Of a DNA stretch of 42,856 nucleotides, positions 1 through 8,986 are shown piece after piece; within the stretch, counting starts at the first letter, position 1, and each line of letters begins with the position of its first letter. The notes below the pieces were generated by a model that was given only the letters and a program-made list of their open reading frames with translations, searched no databases and was not told where the DNA came from. The position numbers were made by a program, and so were the translations under genes. Source of the DNA: Candidatus Latescibacter sp. (GTDB lineage: Bacteria > Latescibacterota > Latescibacteria > Latescibacterales > Latescibacteraceae); contig JAUYCD010000264.1 in assembly GCA_030692375.1 (NCBI GenBank), positions 1-42,856 of the forward strand. The letters are read 5' to 3'.

Positions 1-56
1 TGCTTTGTTACTCAATCACTCTTGTTAAGTCAATGCAATAAAGTTGGATTCATATT

Positions 57-158
57 CCCCCCTTAACAAGGGGGGAAGCCAAAGGCAGGGGGGATTTCTT
101 CTTCCCGGCGAATAAAGATCCCCCCGCCGCTTGAGCGGCGACCCCCTTTTTAAGGGGG
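57..158. repeat. GC-rich intergenic palindromes
   Basis: Two adjacent hairpin-forming stretches: C6-TTAACAA-G6 at 57-75, and a cluster at about 118-158 containing GCCGCTTGAGCGGC (126-139) followed by CCCCC..GGGGG. Related C-run/G-run blocks recur at 7598-7727, 14015-14132 and 42640-42676, so this is a dispersed genomic repeat. Nothing else is seen in 1-233 apart from a short TTTGTCNCT-type heptad repeat at about 203-230. Confidence 0.6.
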
Positions 159-233
159 TAAAAAAAAACTTCAGCACCAGACATTATCTGATTGACTTAT
201 CACTCTGTCACTTTGTCGCTTTGTCGCTTACTT

Positions 234-1172
234 TCAATACAACGCCCCGTAAACACCCATGAACAGAGGAATGGTGACAATGCTCACAAGAGAGGTAAGC
301 AGAATCCCTGCGGCCACCAGCCGCTGCTTATCTTCATCGGGCCTTGCGACAAGCGCTATAAGCATGGCCGAAGGCATCACCGATTCCATGATGATAAAGA
401 GGGCAATCCATGCAGGGGGATGGGTGAAATAGACGAGAATGCAGTTGAGAATAGGGAAAATAAGGCATTTGAGCGCCGCCGCCTTGACCGGTTCCCTCCA
501 GTCTCCGGCTCTGGCTTTCGGGAGATTGGTGACAATGATCCCGCCGACCAGGAGGGTGGAAAGAGGCGCGGAGAGAGACCCGAATGTGGCCATGGGACGG
601 ATGATCCATTCCGGCAGAGAAGCTCCCCAGCCGGTGAGAGCGAACACCAGCCCCAGGATAGTGGCGGCGTTGGGGGGATTGACGATGCCCTTTATGCGGT
701 CAATAAAGCGGGTATGGGCGCTGACCAGCCATACCCCCAGAGTGAAAAAAGTTGGAACGGATAAGAAATTGTAAAGGAATATCAGATTCAGAAAAGTGGG
801 CAGGCGATCCGGCCCGAAGAGAACGGGGGCCATCGCCAGGGGAAGAAAAATCGCGTTTTGTAATGCCACCAGGGCCATGAACTCCCCACGGTTTTTCACA
901 GACCGGTCCACCGATACATATGCCCAGACAAAGAGCGCGCCGGCTATATTTCCGCCTACTGCAAGAAGTGGGAACGCCCACCAGTATTCGGTTTCGGCGG
1001 GATTGAATTTCCTGGCCAGGTTGGAAAATACCAGCGCCGGGAGAGTGAACCGGATGAGCAGCCTGGTGAGAAAATCCATGTAGTTGGTCCCGGGACGGAG
1101 TCCGGAAATGATTATATATCCGCCGATGCCGATGACAAGCACTTCCATGATTCCATGGAACGAAACAAACAT
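234..1172 (-). CDS. AEC-family transporter (auxin efflux carrier-like permease)
   Basis: An integral membrane protein of about 312 residues, with roughly ten hydrophobic segments and the AEC/malate-permease pattern: a glycine-rich first helix, then LLIRFTLPALVFSNL, then a central polar loop ending near PPNAATILGLVFALTG, and a second five-helix half. The family exports or imports small organic anions or amino acids; the substrate cannot be read from the sequence. The open frame continues upstream to 1259, but those residues are encoded by an intergenic heptad repeat (GTGACAAA type, about 1200-1243), so I prefer the ATG at 1170-1172. A TTG at 1185-1187, five bases after a GGAGG, is an alternative. 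The gene stands alone, convergent with nothing obvious and separated from the export operon by a palindromic repeat. Confidence 0.8.
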   Translation of the reverse strand: MFVSFHGIMEVLVIGIGGYIIISGLRPGTNYMDFLTRLLIRFTLPALVFSNLARKFNPAETEYWWAFPLLAVGGNIAGALFVWAYVSVDRSVKNRGEFMALVALQNAIFLPLAMAPVLFGPDRLPTFLNLIFLYNFLSVPTFFTLGVWLVSAHTRFIDRIKGIVNPPNAATILGLVFALTGWGASLPEWIIRPMATFGSLSAPLSTLLVGGIIVTNLPKARAGDWREPVKAAALKCLIFPILNCILVYFTHPPAWIALFIIMESVMPSAMLIALVARPDEDKQRLVAAGILLTSLVSIVTIPLFMGVYGALY

Positions 1173-1254
1173 GAGATTAAAAAACAAGGAGCCTCCAGGA
1201 AAGTGACAAAGTGGCAAAGTGACAAAGAAACAAAGTAATAAAAGAAAATCGTCC

Positions 1255-1385
1255 CTCACCCCATGTCCCCTCTCCCGTAAACGGGAGAGGGGAAAATCCT
1301 ATGACCTTTCATAACCCATTATTTATCATGCAAATATGGGTCTTCCCCTCTATTGCTTGCAAGAGAGGGGATTATGGGGTGAGTT
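1255..1385. repeat. CTCACCCC-type imperfect palindrome
   Basis: The left end reads CTCACCCCATGTCCCCTCTC and the right end is its near reverse complement, ending GGGGTGAGTT, with a 90-base centre that has its own small GGGAGAGG palindromes. The same arms occur at 10551-10677, 12903-13039 and 26881-26985. No reading frame spans it. Confidence 0.7.
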
Positions 1386-1459
1386 AAAAAGCGGTATGAA
1401 TAAATAAACGTTTGTTTAAATTTTACATCAACTTGCTGTCCAAAAATTCTGTTTCTATC

Positions 1460-2572
1460 TCATCCCAGTCTCTTGTTGAACCGGATTACCGCAGCGGTCA
1501 TGAGAATCACCGCCAGTCCTGCGAGCGCGGCTGTCGGCCCCAGGAGATCGGCAAAACCGGCCCCTTTGAGGAAAAGCTCGCGGACGATTGTCATAAAATA
1601 CCGGACGGGATTGATGTAGGTCAATGGGTATATAAATTTCGGCATGTTTTCCAGGGGAAGAAAAAAACCGCTCATAATGATACAGAACACCATGATGTAC
1701 CAGTCCAGGAAAAGCGCCTGCTGCTGGGTATGGGCGATTGTGGAAACCAGGATTCCCAAACCGAGCGTACAAAATATATAAATGAGCGCCAGCCCGAAAA
1801 AGAGGAAAATCGAACCGGCGATCGGTATCTGATAGATAACCTTTGCCACCGCGAGCGCCAATGCCATATCCAGCATGCCGATGATGGCGAACGGGATGGT
1901 TTTCCCGAGGATAAGCTCGGTGCGGGTGATGGGGGTGACCATAAGCTGCTCCAGGGTTCCGATCTCACGTTCCCTCACAATGGCCAGTCCGGTGAGCAGC
2001 ATGGTTATGATGGTCACAAGCAGGACGAGTATCCCCGGAACCATGAACCAGGTCTGTTTCAGCTCCGGATTGTACCAGACCCGGCTCTCCGTGTTGATCA
2101 TGTGGAGTGCGACAGGCATGACGCCTCCGGGGGTAAGCGATGTGATCCAGGACTGGAGAATGCGGCGGACATATCCGGAGCCGGTAAGCGCGATATTGGT
2201 GTTCTGGGCGTCTGCTTTCACCATGATTGCCGGACGTTTCCCCCGGGTGATGTCCTGTTCGAAATTGCGGGGGATGGTTATTGCGAGAATGGCCTTGTTT
2301 TCTTCGAGGTATCGGTCGCTGTCACGGAGGTTTCTGGAGTGGTATTTGATGTCGAGATAGCGGGTGTTCTCTAATTTGCCCGACAGGGTGCGGCTCAACC
2401 GGGAATTGTCAAGGTCGATCAGGGCGGTCGGCACATGAATGACATCGCCGGATACCGCAAAACCGAGGATGATAAGCTGAAATATCGGCATACCCAGGGT
2501 TATACCGATCATGGCGCGGGTACGGCTGAGCTGGATGAATTCCTTTTTGATGATATATTTCAGCGCTTTCAT
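1460..2572 (-). CDS. ABC-2 type export permease (YbhR/YbhS-like), last gene of the operon
   Basis: A membrane permease of 370 residues: one N-terminal transmembrane helix (residues about 20-42), a large periplasmic loop (about 45-175), then five C-terminal helices starting at GILVLLVTIITMLLTGL. It carries the family signature EREIGTLEQLMVTPITRTELILGK after the second helix. It should pair with the permease encoded just upstream to form the channel of a tripartite efflux pump. Its ATG overlaps the upstream gene's stop by four bases (ATGA), indicating translational coupling. The pump substrate is unknown; E. coli homologues affect resistance to some antibiotics and chloride export, which is family knowledge and not shown here. 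Confidence 0.9.
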   Translation of the reverse strand: MKALKYIIKKEFIQLSRTRAMIGITLGMPIFQLIILGFAVSGDVIHVPTALIDLDNSRLSRTLSGKLENTRYLDIKYHSRNLRDSDRYLEENKAILAITIPRNFEQDITRGKRPAIMVKADAQNTNIALTGSGYVRRILQSWITSLTPGGVMPVALHMINTESRVWYNPELKQTWFMVPGILVLLVTIITMLLTGLAIVREREIGTLEQLMVTPITRTELILGKTIPFAIIGMLDMALALAVAKVIYQIPIAGSIFLFFGLALIYIFCTLGLGILVSTIAHTQQQALFLDWYIMVFCIIMSGFFLPLENMPKFIYPLTYINPVRYFMTIVRELFLKGAGFADLLGPTAALAGLAVILMTAAVIRFNKRLG

Positions 2573-3675
2573 TGGACTCTCGTTTTGAAACGGAGGGAGG
2601 CGATGATAACGAAGGCTGTCCCCAGGACTGCCAGGAACAGCACCTGGCCCTGGAGCTGGCTGAATGTGCTCGATTTGAGCAGAATTCCACGGATGATTTC
2701 AAGGTAATATTTCGCCGGTACGAGATAGGTGATAATCCGGATGGGGGCAGGCATGCTGAAAATGGGAAACATGAATCCGGAAAGCAGGATGGATGGCATG
2801 ATGGTGGCAACGAGAGCCGCCATCATAGCCACCTGCTGGCTTTTGGCTATGCTTGAAATGAACAGCCCGATTCCGAGCGCGCAGTATACGTAAATAACGC
2901 TCAATCCCAGGAGGAGAACGAGGTCTCCCCGCAGTGGAATATTAAACACCAGCTTTGCGAAAGTGAGGATGAACACAGCATTGATCAGCGATACTCCGAC
3001 ATAAGGGATGACTTTGCCGACCACAATCTCGATGGGGCGAACCGGCGAGACCATCAGTACATCCATGGTGCCTGTTTCTTTCTCACGGGCGATGGTGATG
3101 GACGTGAGAAGGGCGCAGGCCATCATCAGGATGACCGCCACCAGTCCGGGAGTGATGAAATTGGAGCCTTTGAGATCGGGATTGTACAGGAATATATCCC
3201 GGATATCCACCGGAATCAGACGGGCGGCTGCCGGACTGCTCACCGAATAGGTGATGGCTATGGCGCTTGAATAATTTACCACCGCCTGGCCATAGGTCGG
3301 GTCGGAGCCGTCCACCAAAAGCTGAATGTCCGCTTCCGGCCTTGCAGCGAAATCTTTGCCGAAACCATCGGGTATCACCAGCGCTGCTTTGATCTTGCGG
3401 TTTCTGAAGAGGTTTTCCACCTGATCGGCGGTATCGATCCGGTATTTGACCGAAAAGTATTTTGATCCGGTAAACGCCCTGATAAAGTCACGCGATTCAG
3501 GGGTATTGTCGCGGTCAATCACTGCGATGGGAATGTGTTCGATATCCATGTTGAGCGCGAACCCGAACAGCACCACCATTGTCGCCGGCATGGCAAAAAG
3601 AACGATCAAAGTCCGCGGATCCCGGAGGATATGATTGATTTCCTTATGGATAATGGCAAACAGCCGCCGTATCAT
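2569..3675 (-). CDS. ABC-2 type export permease (YbhR/YbhS-like)
   Basis: A paralogue of its downstream neighbour, 368 residues, with the same plan: an N-terminal helix (LIVLFAMPATMVVLFGFALN), a periplasmic domain, then five helices beginning ITPGLVAVILMMACALL, with the cytoplasmic signature REKETGTMDVLMVSPVRP. Together the two permeases make a heterodimeric exporter driven by the two ATPases encoded upstream. The start overlaps the preceding ATPase stop by four bases. It lies inside a seven-gene unit in which most junctions overlap, so all parts are probably made from one transcript. Confidence 0.9.
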   Translation of the reverse strand: MIRRLFAIIHKEINHILRDPRTLIVLFAMPATMVVLFGFALNMDIEHIPIAVIDRDNTPESRDFIRAFTGSKYFSVKYRIDTADQVENLFRNRKIKAALVIPDGFGKDFAARPEADIQLLVDGSDPTYGQAVVNYSSAIAITYSVSSPAAARLIPVDIRDIFLYNPDLKGSNFITPGLVAVILMMACALLTSITIAREKETGTMDVLMVSPVRPIEIVVGKVIPYVGVSLINAVFILTFAKLVFNIPLRGDLVLLLGLSVIYVYCALGIGLFISSIAKSQQVAMMAALVATIMPSILLSGFMFPIFSMPAPIRIITYLVPAKYYLEIIRGILLKSSTFSQLQGQVLFLAVLGTAFVIIASLRFKTRVQ

Positions 3676-4406
3676 GACCGGCCTCCCGCCAGATGGACAA
3701 AAACATCCTCGATGGTCGGCAGATTATACTCCCGCTTCAGTTCGGCCGGGCTGCCCAAAGCCAGAATCTTACCCGAATGCATAATGGATATCCGTCCGCA
3801 GTATTCGGCTTCGTCCATGTAATGGGTAGTCACAAAAATGGTAACCTGCTGCTCGGAGAGTTCATAAATGATGTCCCAGAAAGCTCTGCGGCTCACGGGG
3901 TCAACTCCCCCGGTCGGCTCGTCGAGGAAGATGATTTTGGGATTGTGCTGTATAGCGCAGGCCAGCGATGTCCGCTGTTTCCACCCCACCGGCAGCGAGG
4001 CGGTGAGCCGGTTACGAATATCTCCCAGACTGAGCCGGTCATAGAGACGCTCCCTAGCCTCACGGGCCGCTTTTGTGTTCATACCGTACACGCCGCCGTA
4101 AAACGAGAGATTTTCCTCCACTGTCATGTCTTCGTACAGGCTGAACTTTTGCGACATGTAGCCGATGTTCCGTCGCACATTCTCCTGTTCTGCGGCGATA
4201 TCATATCCCGCAACTGTGGCAGAACCGGAAGTGGGAAGGAGTATTCCGTTCAGCATACGGATGGCGGTGGTTTTGCCGGCGCCGTTCGCTCCGAGGAATC
4301 CGAAAACCTCGCCCCGGTCAACAGTAAACGAAATGCGGTCGACCGCTGTAAAATCCCCGAACTTGCGGGACAGCTCCCGAACGACGATGGCATGTTCATT
4401 CGGCAT
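3672..4406 (-). CDS. ABC transporter ATP-binding protein (equivalent to second half of YbhF)
   Basis: 244 residues, a single nucleotide-binding domain. Walker A is GANGAGKTT, Walker B is IIFLDEPTGGVDP, and the switch histidine lies in TTHYMDEAE. The signature motif is LPVGWKQR instead of LSGGQ. This degenerate form also occurs, as I recall, in the C-terminal half of E. coli YbhF, so the protein is likely a regulatory or asymmetric site of the ATPase pair. In E. coli the two domains are fused in one 578-residue protein; here they are two genes overlapping by 11 bases. Confidence 0.9.
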   Translation of the reverse strand: MPNEHAIVVRELSRKFGDFTAVDRISFTVDRGEVFGFLGANGAGKTTAIRMLNGILLPTSGSATVAGYDIAAEQENVRRNIGYMSQKFSLYEDMTVEENLSFYGGVYGMNTKAAREARERLYDRLSLGDIRNRLTASLPVGWKQRTSLACAIQHNPKIIFLDEPTGGVDPVSRRAFWDIIYELSEQQVTIFVTTHYMDEAEYCGRISIMHSGKILALGSPAELKREYNLPTIEDVFVHLAGGRS

Positions 4407-5316
4407 GGGTCATGTCCTCCACGAAAATATCCTCCATCGAGGGCGCGACGCGCTCCACCGATATATTCTCTATCCCGTTCTCTGCGAGAAAACTGCGGAT
4501 GACCGGCGCGGCGGCCTCCGCATCCTCGACGGTGAGATGAAGGCGGTCTCCGAAGGTTTTCCTGGAGAGCACGAGGCCGGGAAACGGCAGGCGCCGGGCG
4601 CGTTTCACAATCTCAGGGGCGCGGACCGCGAGAATCTGGCGCCGGAACTGTCCCGGAAAATCTGCGGGCGCCCCTTCACGGATAAGTCTTCCCAGGTTGA
4701 TGAATCCCACCCGGTCGCACCGCTCCGCCTCGTCCATGTAAGGAGTAGACACCACGATGGTGGTGCCTGCTTTCTTGATATCCGCCAGTATGTGCCAGAA
4801 CTCGCGCCGCGATACCGGGTCCACTCCCGTGGTCGGTTCGTCGAGGAACAGCACCTCCGGGGTATGAATCAGGGTGCAGGAGAGAGCGAGCTTCTGCTTC
4901 ATGCCGCCCGAAAGATCCCCCGCCCGCCGTTTCACAAACGGTCCCAACCGTGAAAATCCGAGGAGCCGTTCCATTCGGGCCTCGCGCTCTTTTTTACGCA
5001 CCCCGAAAAGTTCGGCAAAAAATACCAGGTTTTCCGCCACGCTCAGGTCGGGATACAGGCTGAATCGCTGGGGCATGTATCCGATTACTCCCTTCACCTC
5101 TTTCGCCTGCTTCAGAGTATCGAAACCGCCTATCTCCACCCTCCCTCCGCTCTGGAAAAGAAGGCAGGCCGCTATCCGCATGAATGTGGATTTCCCGGCG
5201 CCGTCCGGCCCGATGAGGCCGTACATGGTTCCCTTTTCCACTGTGAAGGTCAGATTCCTCAGCGCCTCGATCTCTCCGTAGGTTTTGCGGAGAGCCTGCA
5301 CGTTCACTGCATCCAT
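4396..5316 (-). CDS. ABC transporter ATP-binding protein (equivalent to first half of YbhF)
   Basis: 306 residues. Walker A GPDGAGKST, canonical signature LSGGMKQKLAL, Walker B VLFLDEPTTGVDP and a switch histidine replaced in STPYMDEAE (P-Y where H-Y is usual). A C-terminal extension of about 75 residues follows the ATPase core, as in drug-export ABC subunits. It is the canonical-signature partner of the downstream ATPase, so the pair probably has one consensus and one degenerate ATP site. The start is one base away from the stop of the upstream adaptor gene. Confidence 0.9.
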   Translation of the reverse strand: MDAVNVQALRKTYGEIEALRNLTFTVEKGTMYGLIGPDGAGKSTFMRIAACLLFQSGGRVEIGGFDTLKQAKEVKGVIGYMPQRFSLYPDLSVAENLVFFAELFGVRKKEREARMERLLGFSRLGPFVKRRAGDLSGGMKQKLALSCTLIHTPEVLFLDEPTTGVDPVSRREFWHILADIKKAGTTIVVSTPYMDEAERCDRVGFINLGRLIREGAPADFPGQFRRQILAVRAPEIVKRARRLPFPGLVLSRKTFGDRLHLTVEDAEAAAPVIRSFLAENGIENISVERVAPSMEDIFVEDMTHAE

Positions 5317-5317
5317 A

Positions 5318-6253
5318 TCACAACCCCGCGATATAGGCTTCCGCCGGCATCCCTATCTTGAAAATTCCTTCCGGGTTCGGCAGGGTGATTTTAACCGCAT
5401 ACACCAGATCCACCCGCGATTCCCTGGTCTGGACATTTTTCGGCGTGAATTCTGCTTTCGGAGAAATCCAGGTCACTGCGCCGTCGAACAGAGTATTCGG
5501 ATGGGAATCGACCCGCACCTGTGCCTTTCCCCCCACCTTGATCCTGCCTGTCATGTCCTCCCCTACATAGATCAAGAGCCAGACGCTGGACAAATCCGCT
5601 ATGGAGCAGATGGGAGTTCCGAAATTTACCACCTCCCCCTTTTCCACGGACTTGGTGATCACCACGCCGTCCAGGGGACTCGGCACATTTTCTTTCCCGA
5701 TCTGATTGTCCAGGACTTTGAGGGTATCCAGGATTTTTTCACGGGTGGCGCCGAGCATGCTCAACCGGGTTTTTATTCCGGCCAATTGTTTCCGGGCGGC
5801 TTCAAGCCGGGATTGACCAAGGGAATACTCGGTTTCCACCTTGTCCAGACGATCCTTCGTGGCTGCGTTTTCCTTGTATAGTCCGGCAACGCGGCCGCGG
5901 GTCACGGTGAGATTATCCAGGCTTATGGAGGCCTGTTTTACTGTCTCTACTGCGGCGGCGATATCCTGTTCGAGTGTTTTACGGTTCCACTCGAGCTCGT
6001 TCAGGCTGGCGGCAGCGGCCTGACGCTGGAGTTTAAGATCTTGCACATCGATCACCGCGAGTAGCTGATCTTTTTTGACCACATCACCCCGATGGAGATT
6101 TACGGCCAGAAGCTCCCCTCTGGCCTGGGCGCTCACAATTACTTCGGTTGCCTCGATAGTGCCCGAGCCGGTGAACGACCTTTCCGTTTTTTTAGCGCAT
6201 GACGGAAAGATAACGATGCACAAGCCCGCCAGGTACAACACTGCTCTAGTCAT
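5318..6253 (-). CDS. HlyD/YbhG-like periplasmic adaptor of the ABC efflux pump
   Basis: 311 residues from the ATG at 6251-6253, which has GGGGAGGG four bases upstream; the open frame extends to 6286 but without such a site. The N-terminus (MTRAVLYLAGLCIVIFPSC) is a signal peptide, possibly of a lipoprotein although the -3 residue is unusual. It is followed by a lipoyl-like half (ARGELLAVNLHRGDVVKKDQ), a long alpha-helical hairpin of about 110 residues, the second lipoyl half (NVPSPLDGVVITKSVEKGEV) and a beta-barrel domain (SVWLLIYVGEDMTGRIKVG). It bridges the inner-membrane ABC permeases and the TolC-like channel, whose stop codon it overlaps by eight bases. Confidence 0.9.
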   Translation of the reverse strand: MTRAVLYLAGLCIVIFPSCAKKTERSFTGSGTIEATEVIVSAQARGELLAVNLHRGDVVKKDQLLAVIDVQDLKLQRQAAAASLNELEWNRKTLEQDIAAAVETVKQASISLDNLTVTRGRVAGLYKENAATKDRLDKVETEYSLGQSRLEAARKQLAGIKTRLSMLGATREKILDTLKVLDNQIGKENVPSPLDGVVITKSVEKGEVVNFGTPICSIADLSSVWLLIYVGEDMTGRIKVGGKAQVRVDSHPNTLFDGAVTWISPKAEFTPKNVQTRESRVDLVYAVKITLPNPEGIFKIGMPAEAYIAGL

Positions 6254-7562
6254 GTTTCCCTCCCCTGTATCGTATTCCCAGGACATATTCGATCTGCGCC
6301 GCGCTTATCTTTACTGCTATGTCCGAGGCGGCGCTGTCATAGAGCGATCTGGTGTACAGTGCGTGCGCACCGACAAAGTCATTTTCGGTGGCCATACCCT
6401 GCTTGAAAGATTTGGCGACCAGGGCAAGGTGACGTTTGGCGTAGTCGGCGGATTCCTTTGCAAGACTGGCCCGCTCCCTGGCTTCCTTATAAGCGGAAAG
6501 CGCATCCGAAACCTGCTGGGCGACCGTCAGCTTGAGATCCTCACGGTTTTTCAGAGTTTTCTGGCGGGTAATTTCTGCTTTCTCCACCTCACGGTTCACC
6601 CTTCCCCAGTCCCAGAATGTCCAGTTCATGGCCACCCCGCCGGATACATAGGTCATCCACTGGTTGGAGGGGAGATTAAGCCCCGGCTTCCCGTAACTGA
6701 AGGATCCGGATAAGCCCACATTGGGATAGAGATCAGCGCGCACGCTCCTGGCGGTCTTTTCCGCTGCGGCCAGAGACGCCTCGTATGCCTTGAATTCCGG
6801 CCTCAGAGGGATACTCCGTTTGAATGCCTCCTCCGCGCTTGCCGTGCCGGACCCGGCTTCTTCCTTCTCATCCCGGCGGATGGCGACCTCCTCGCCAGGT
6901 TTCAGACCGACCACCTTGCGGAATGCGGCCCTGGCGCGCTCAAGATTCCCCTGCTGGGTGACCATGCCCATCTCCGCCTGGGAGATAAGCAGCTTTGCAG
7001 AAAGCACATCCTCTTCCAGAGCCATTCCCTGCCCGTGAAGGGCGGCGATGTCCTGGAGATGATTTTTCGCTGCCAGGATGGACTGCTCCGCGGCTTTGAT
7101 ATTCTCCTGGGCGGCTGCGATGCTGAAAAACGCTGTTTTGGCCTGGAATTCTGCCGCCAGTTCTACAGCCTCTGCCTGGTGCAGGCTCATTTCGGAGCGG
7201 TATGTTCCGGCCTCACGGAGCGCGTTCAGACGGCCCCCGTCGTACACGAGCTGGTTGAGCCGGACTTTGAAATCGTAACTGTCGTTGCCGCCGAATTGAA
7301 TGGTTTTACCAGGCAGGTTTATTTCCATGACCTTGTTCACGTAACCGGCGCTTCCGGCGAGCGAGAGTGTGGGATACCAGTTCATCTTTGCAGAGAGCGC
7401 ATCGATCAGTGCCCCTTCGGCGTCGAGACGGTTCACCGCAGCGCTGTTGGATGCGCTCACCGCAGAGCTCACTGTCCGGTCAAGCGTCCATACCTCGCCT
7501 CCTGCGGGCGCTCCTGACAAGATGAATAGTGCGGGAATAAAAAGCAGATATATTCTTTTCAT
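6246..7562 (-). CDS. TolC-family outer membrane efflux protein
   Basis: 438 residues with a cleavable signal peptide (MKRIYLLFIPALFILSGAPA). Two repeats of the OEP fold follow, each with long amphipathic helices rich in Ala/Glu/Lys and a beta-strand pair (YPTLSLAGSAGYV in the first half, YPNVGLSGSFSYG in the second). It forms the outer-membrane exit duct for the ABC pump encoded downstream. Length and internal duplication are normal for the family. It follows the TetR gene with a 111-base gap that contains part of an inverted repeat. Confidence 0.9.
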   Translation of the reverse strand: MKRIYLLFIPALFILSGAPAGGEVWTLDRTVSSAVSASNSAAVNRLDAEGALIDALSAKMNWYPTLSLAGSAGYVNKVMEINLPGKTIQFGGNDSYDFKVRLNQLVYDGGRLNALREAGTYRSEMSLHQAEAVELAAEFQAKTAFFSIAAAQENIKAAEQSILAAKNHLQDIAALHGQGMALEEDVLSAKLLISQAEMGMVTQQGNLERARAAFRKVVGLKPGEEVAIRRDEKEEAGSGTASAEEAFKRSIPLRPEFKAYEASLAAAEKTARSVRADLYPNVGLSGSFSYGKPGLNLPSNQWMTYVSGGVAMNWTFWDWGRVNREVEKAEITRQKTLKNREDLKLTVAQQVSDALSAYKEARERASLAKESADYAKRHLALVAKSFKQGMATENDFVGAHALYTRSLYDSAASDIAVKISAAQIEYVLGIRYRGGKHD

Positions 7563-7597
7563 AGTATAACTCCGGCAGTTTAAAATATTTTTTAATG

Positions 7598-7727
7598 CAG
7601 CCCCCTAAATCCCCCGAAGGGGGACTTTTCGCGATAGAGATGAAAAAGTAAAAGTGCAACTTTTTTATAATCATTATTCATTGTTTTGCAGTCTTTTAAA
7701 TCCCCCTTCGGGGGATTTAGGGGGCTG
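7598..7727. repeat. Inverted repeat with CAGCCCCCTAAATCCCCC arms
   Basis: The left arm begins CAGCCCCCTAAATCCCCCG at 7598 and the right arm is its reverse complement, ending GATTTAGGGGGCTG at 7727, about 70 bases of A/T-rich centre between. The right arm lies inside the 3' end of the TetR gene, so the repressor's last residues (around LQPPKSPEGGFKRL) are repeat-derived. The element could form a hairpin in the operon mRNA between the repressor and tolC genes. Confidence 0.7.
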
Positions 7728-8345
7728 TAGTTCCGGTCGTTTGCGTAATCCGTTCATGAGCAGGTCTATGATATGGTTCACCCGGTTTCGCCCGAATTCA
7801 TTGAGATCAACATCGCTGTTGATCATTTTGACAATCGGCTTGCCGAGGAAAAAGAAAATATCCATGCTGATTATATTCACTGCCGTATGGATGGGATCGA
7901 CATCGCGTATTTCTCCGCGAGCCTTGGCAATAAGGAACGATTCAAACAGCTTGTCACGGATAGTGAGGAATCCCCCCATGCCCTCCGAAAGCAGGGGATT
8001 CGGAGAGCTGTCATGGGAAAGCAATTCACGGATAACGAGTTTAACCATGGCCGGACGTTTCAGGAGATAACCGATGTGAGCACGCACAAAGGCCTCGATC
8101 ATGGACAGGCCGGGTTCAGTCCCCGCAAGCTTTTCCAGAACAGTCCCGGTAAGGTCGGAAAACCACGCCCGAAGCGCCGCCTGGTACAGTTTTTCCTTGG
8201 AGCCGAAATAATAAAAGATCATGGCCTTGTTGATGGTGGCCTTACGCGCGATTTCGGCGGTGCTCACCGCTGTTTTGCCGCGCTCTCCGAAAAGTTCAGC
8301 CGCGGCATCAAGGATGCGTTGCCGGGCGTCTCTTTCGGTGTCCAT
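7674..8345 (-). CDS. TetR/AcrR-family transcriptional repressor of the efflux operon
   Basis: About 223 residues. The N-terminal helix-turn-helix is clear: TAEIARKATINKAMIFYYFGSKEKLYQAAL, residues roughly 30-60 (shown here in parts: TAEIARKATINKAM then IFYYFGSKEKLYQ). The ligand-binding half is helical and diverged. I chose the ATG at 8343-8345, eight bases after AGGAG; the GTG at 8354 would overlap that site. As first gene of the efflux operon, preceded by palindromes resembling TetR operators, it probably represses itself and the pump. The arrangement parallels E. coli cecR (ybiH) with ybhGFSR. The C-terminal tail comes from a dispersed repeat. Confidence 0.88.
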   Translation of the reverse strand: MDTERDARQRILDAAAELFGERGKTAVSTAEIARKATINKAMIFYYFGSKEKLYQAALRAWFSDLTGTVLEKLAGTEPGLSMIEAFVRAHIGYLLKRPAMVKLVIRELLSHDSSPNPLLSEGMGGFLTIRDKLFESFLIAKARGEIRDVDPIHTAVNIISMDIFFFLGKPIVKMINSDVDLNEFGRNRVNHIIDLLMNGLRKRPELQPPKSPEGGFKRLQNNE

Positions 8346-8363
8346 GACTGCCACTCCTTTTGT

Positions 8364-8396
8364 TTAACCATACGGTTTAACTAATCGGTTGGTTAA
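8364..8396. promoter_or_regulatory. Probable TetR operator pair
   Basis: Two abutting imperfect palindromes of the form AAC-N6-GTT: AACCATACGGTT at 8366-8377 and AACTAATCGGTT at 8379-8390, within a longer symmetry TTAACCA..TGGTTAA. They lie between the -10 box and the repressor's ribosome binding site, where a bound dimer would block transcription. This is sequence symmetry only; binding is inferred. Confidence 0.6.
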
Positions 8397-8397
8397 T

Positions 8398-8426
8398 ATA
8401 ATACTCTCTCTTTCCACACTTGTCAA
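8398..8426 (-). promoter_or_regulatory. Sigma70-type promoter for the tetR-efflux operon
   Basis: On the minus strand, a perfect -35 TTGACA (8421-8426) and a -10 TATTAT (8398-8403) are separated by exactly 17 bases. Transcription would start near 8391, inside the operator palindromes, giving an autoregulated unit running to about 1460. Confidence 0.75.
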
Positions 8427-8986
8427 GTGGTATTTTTTGTTCCGCGATTAAAGAGGGTAAATTTAAAAGTATAGGCGTAAAAACTGTCGCCGGGAAATGA
8501 AGATAACTGGTAGGCACGCTCTACATTGTTTTCTTTTCTTGGAGAAAAGTATTGCGTTTTATAAAAGAGCATGTTTTATTGTATCAGTATATCAAAGAAA
8601 TATTCTTGAGCGTCAAAATCTGAAAAAAAACGGCCACGACGTTCACAGTCCGGTCGATGGGCATTGATTCAGTTGATACAGTCTGCATAAACCGGAGACT
8701 TGAGGATTAAAATAGTTGTGTATTATTGCATTTATCAGTAAAAACCGACAGTTGAGTCTTCAAGCATCCTATGATTGCCATACCACTGATTTCACTGTTT
8801 AATCACCGGAGCAATAATAACCAAAACAACAACGTTCCCTTTATGATAGAGAATAGTTGTGATCGCTCAACGCTTTTGCTCACGGAACAATTTTTCGTTT
8901 GATAGTTCGAAAAAGCGGTGCGTTGTTTTTATGAACGTTAACTGCAATTGCCCTTATCAATTATTTATTCGAAAGGAGTCAAACAT
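8427..8986. other. Intergenic region without recognised gene
   Basis: About 560 A/T-rich bases between the divergent tetR and the secreted propeller gene. I see no coding frame with a ribosome binding site, no RNA gene and none of the dispersed repeats common elsewhere here. The propeller gene's AGGAG (8974-8978) lies at the right end. Confidence 0.5.

Noticed and set aside
1412-2374. Long plus-strand frame of 320 codons
   Set aside because: It is the antisense shadow of the ABC-2 permease gene, whose protein has clear family motifs.
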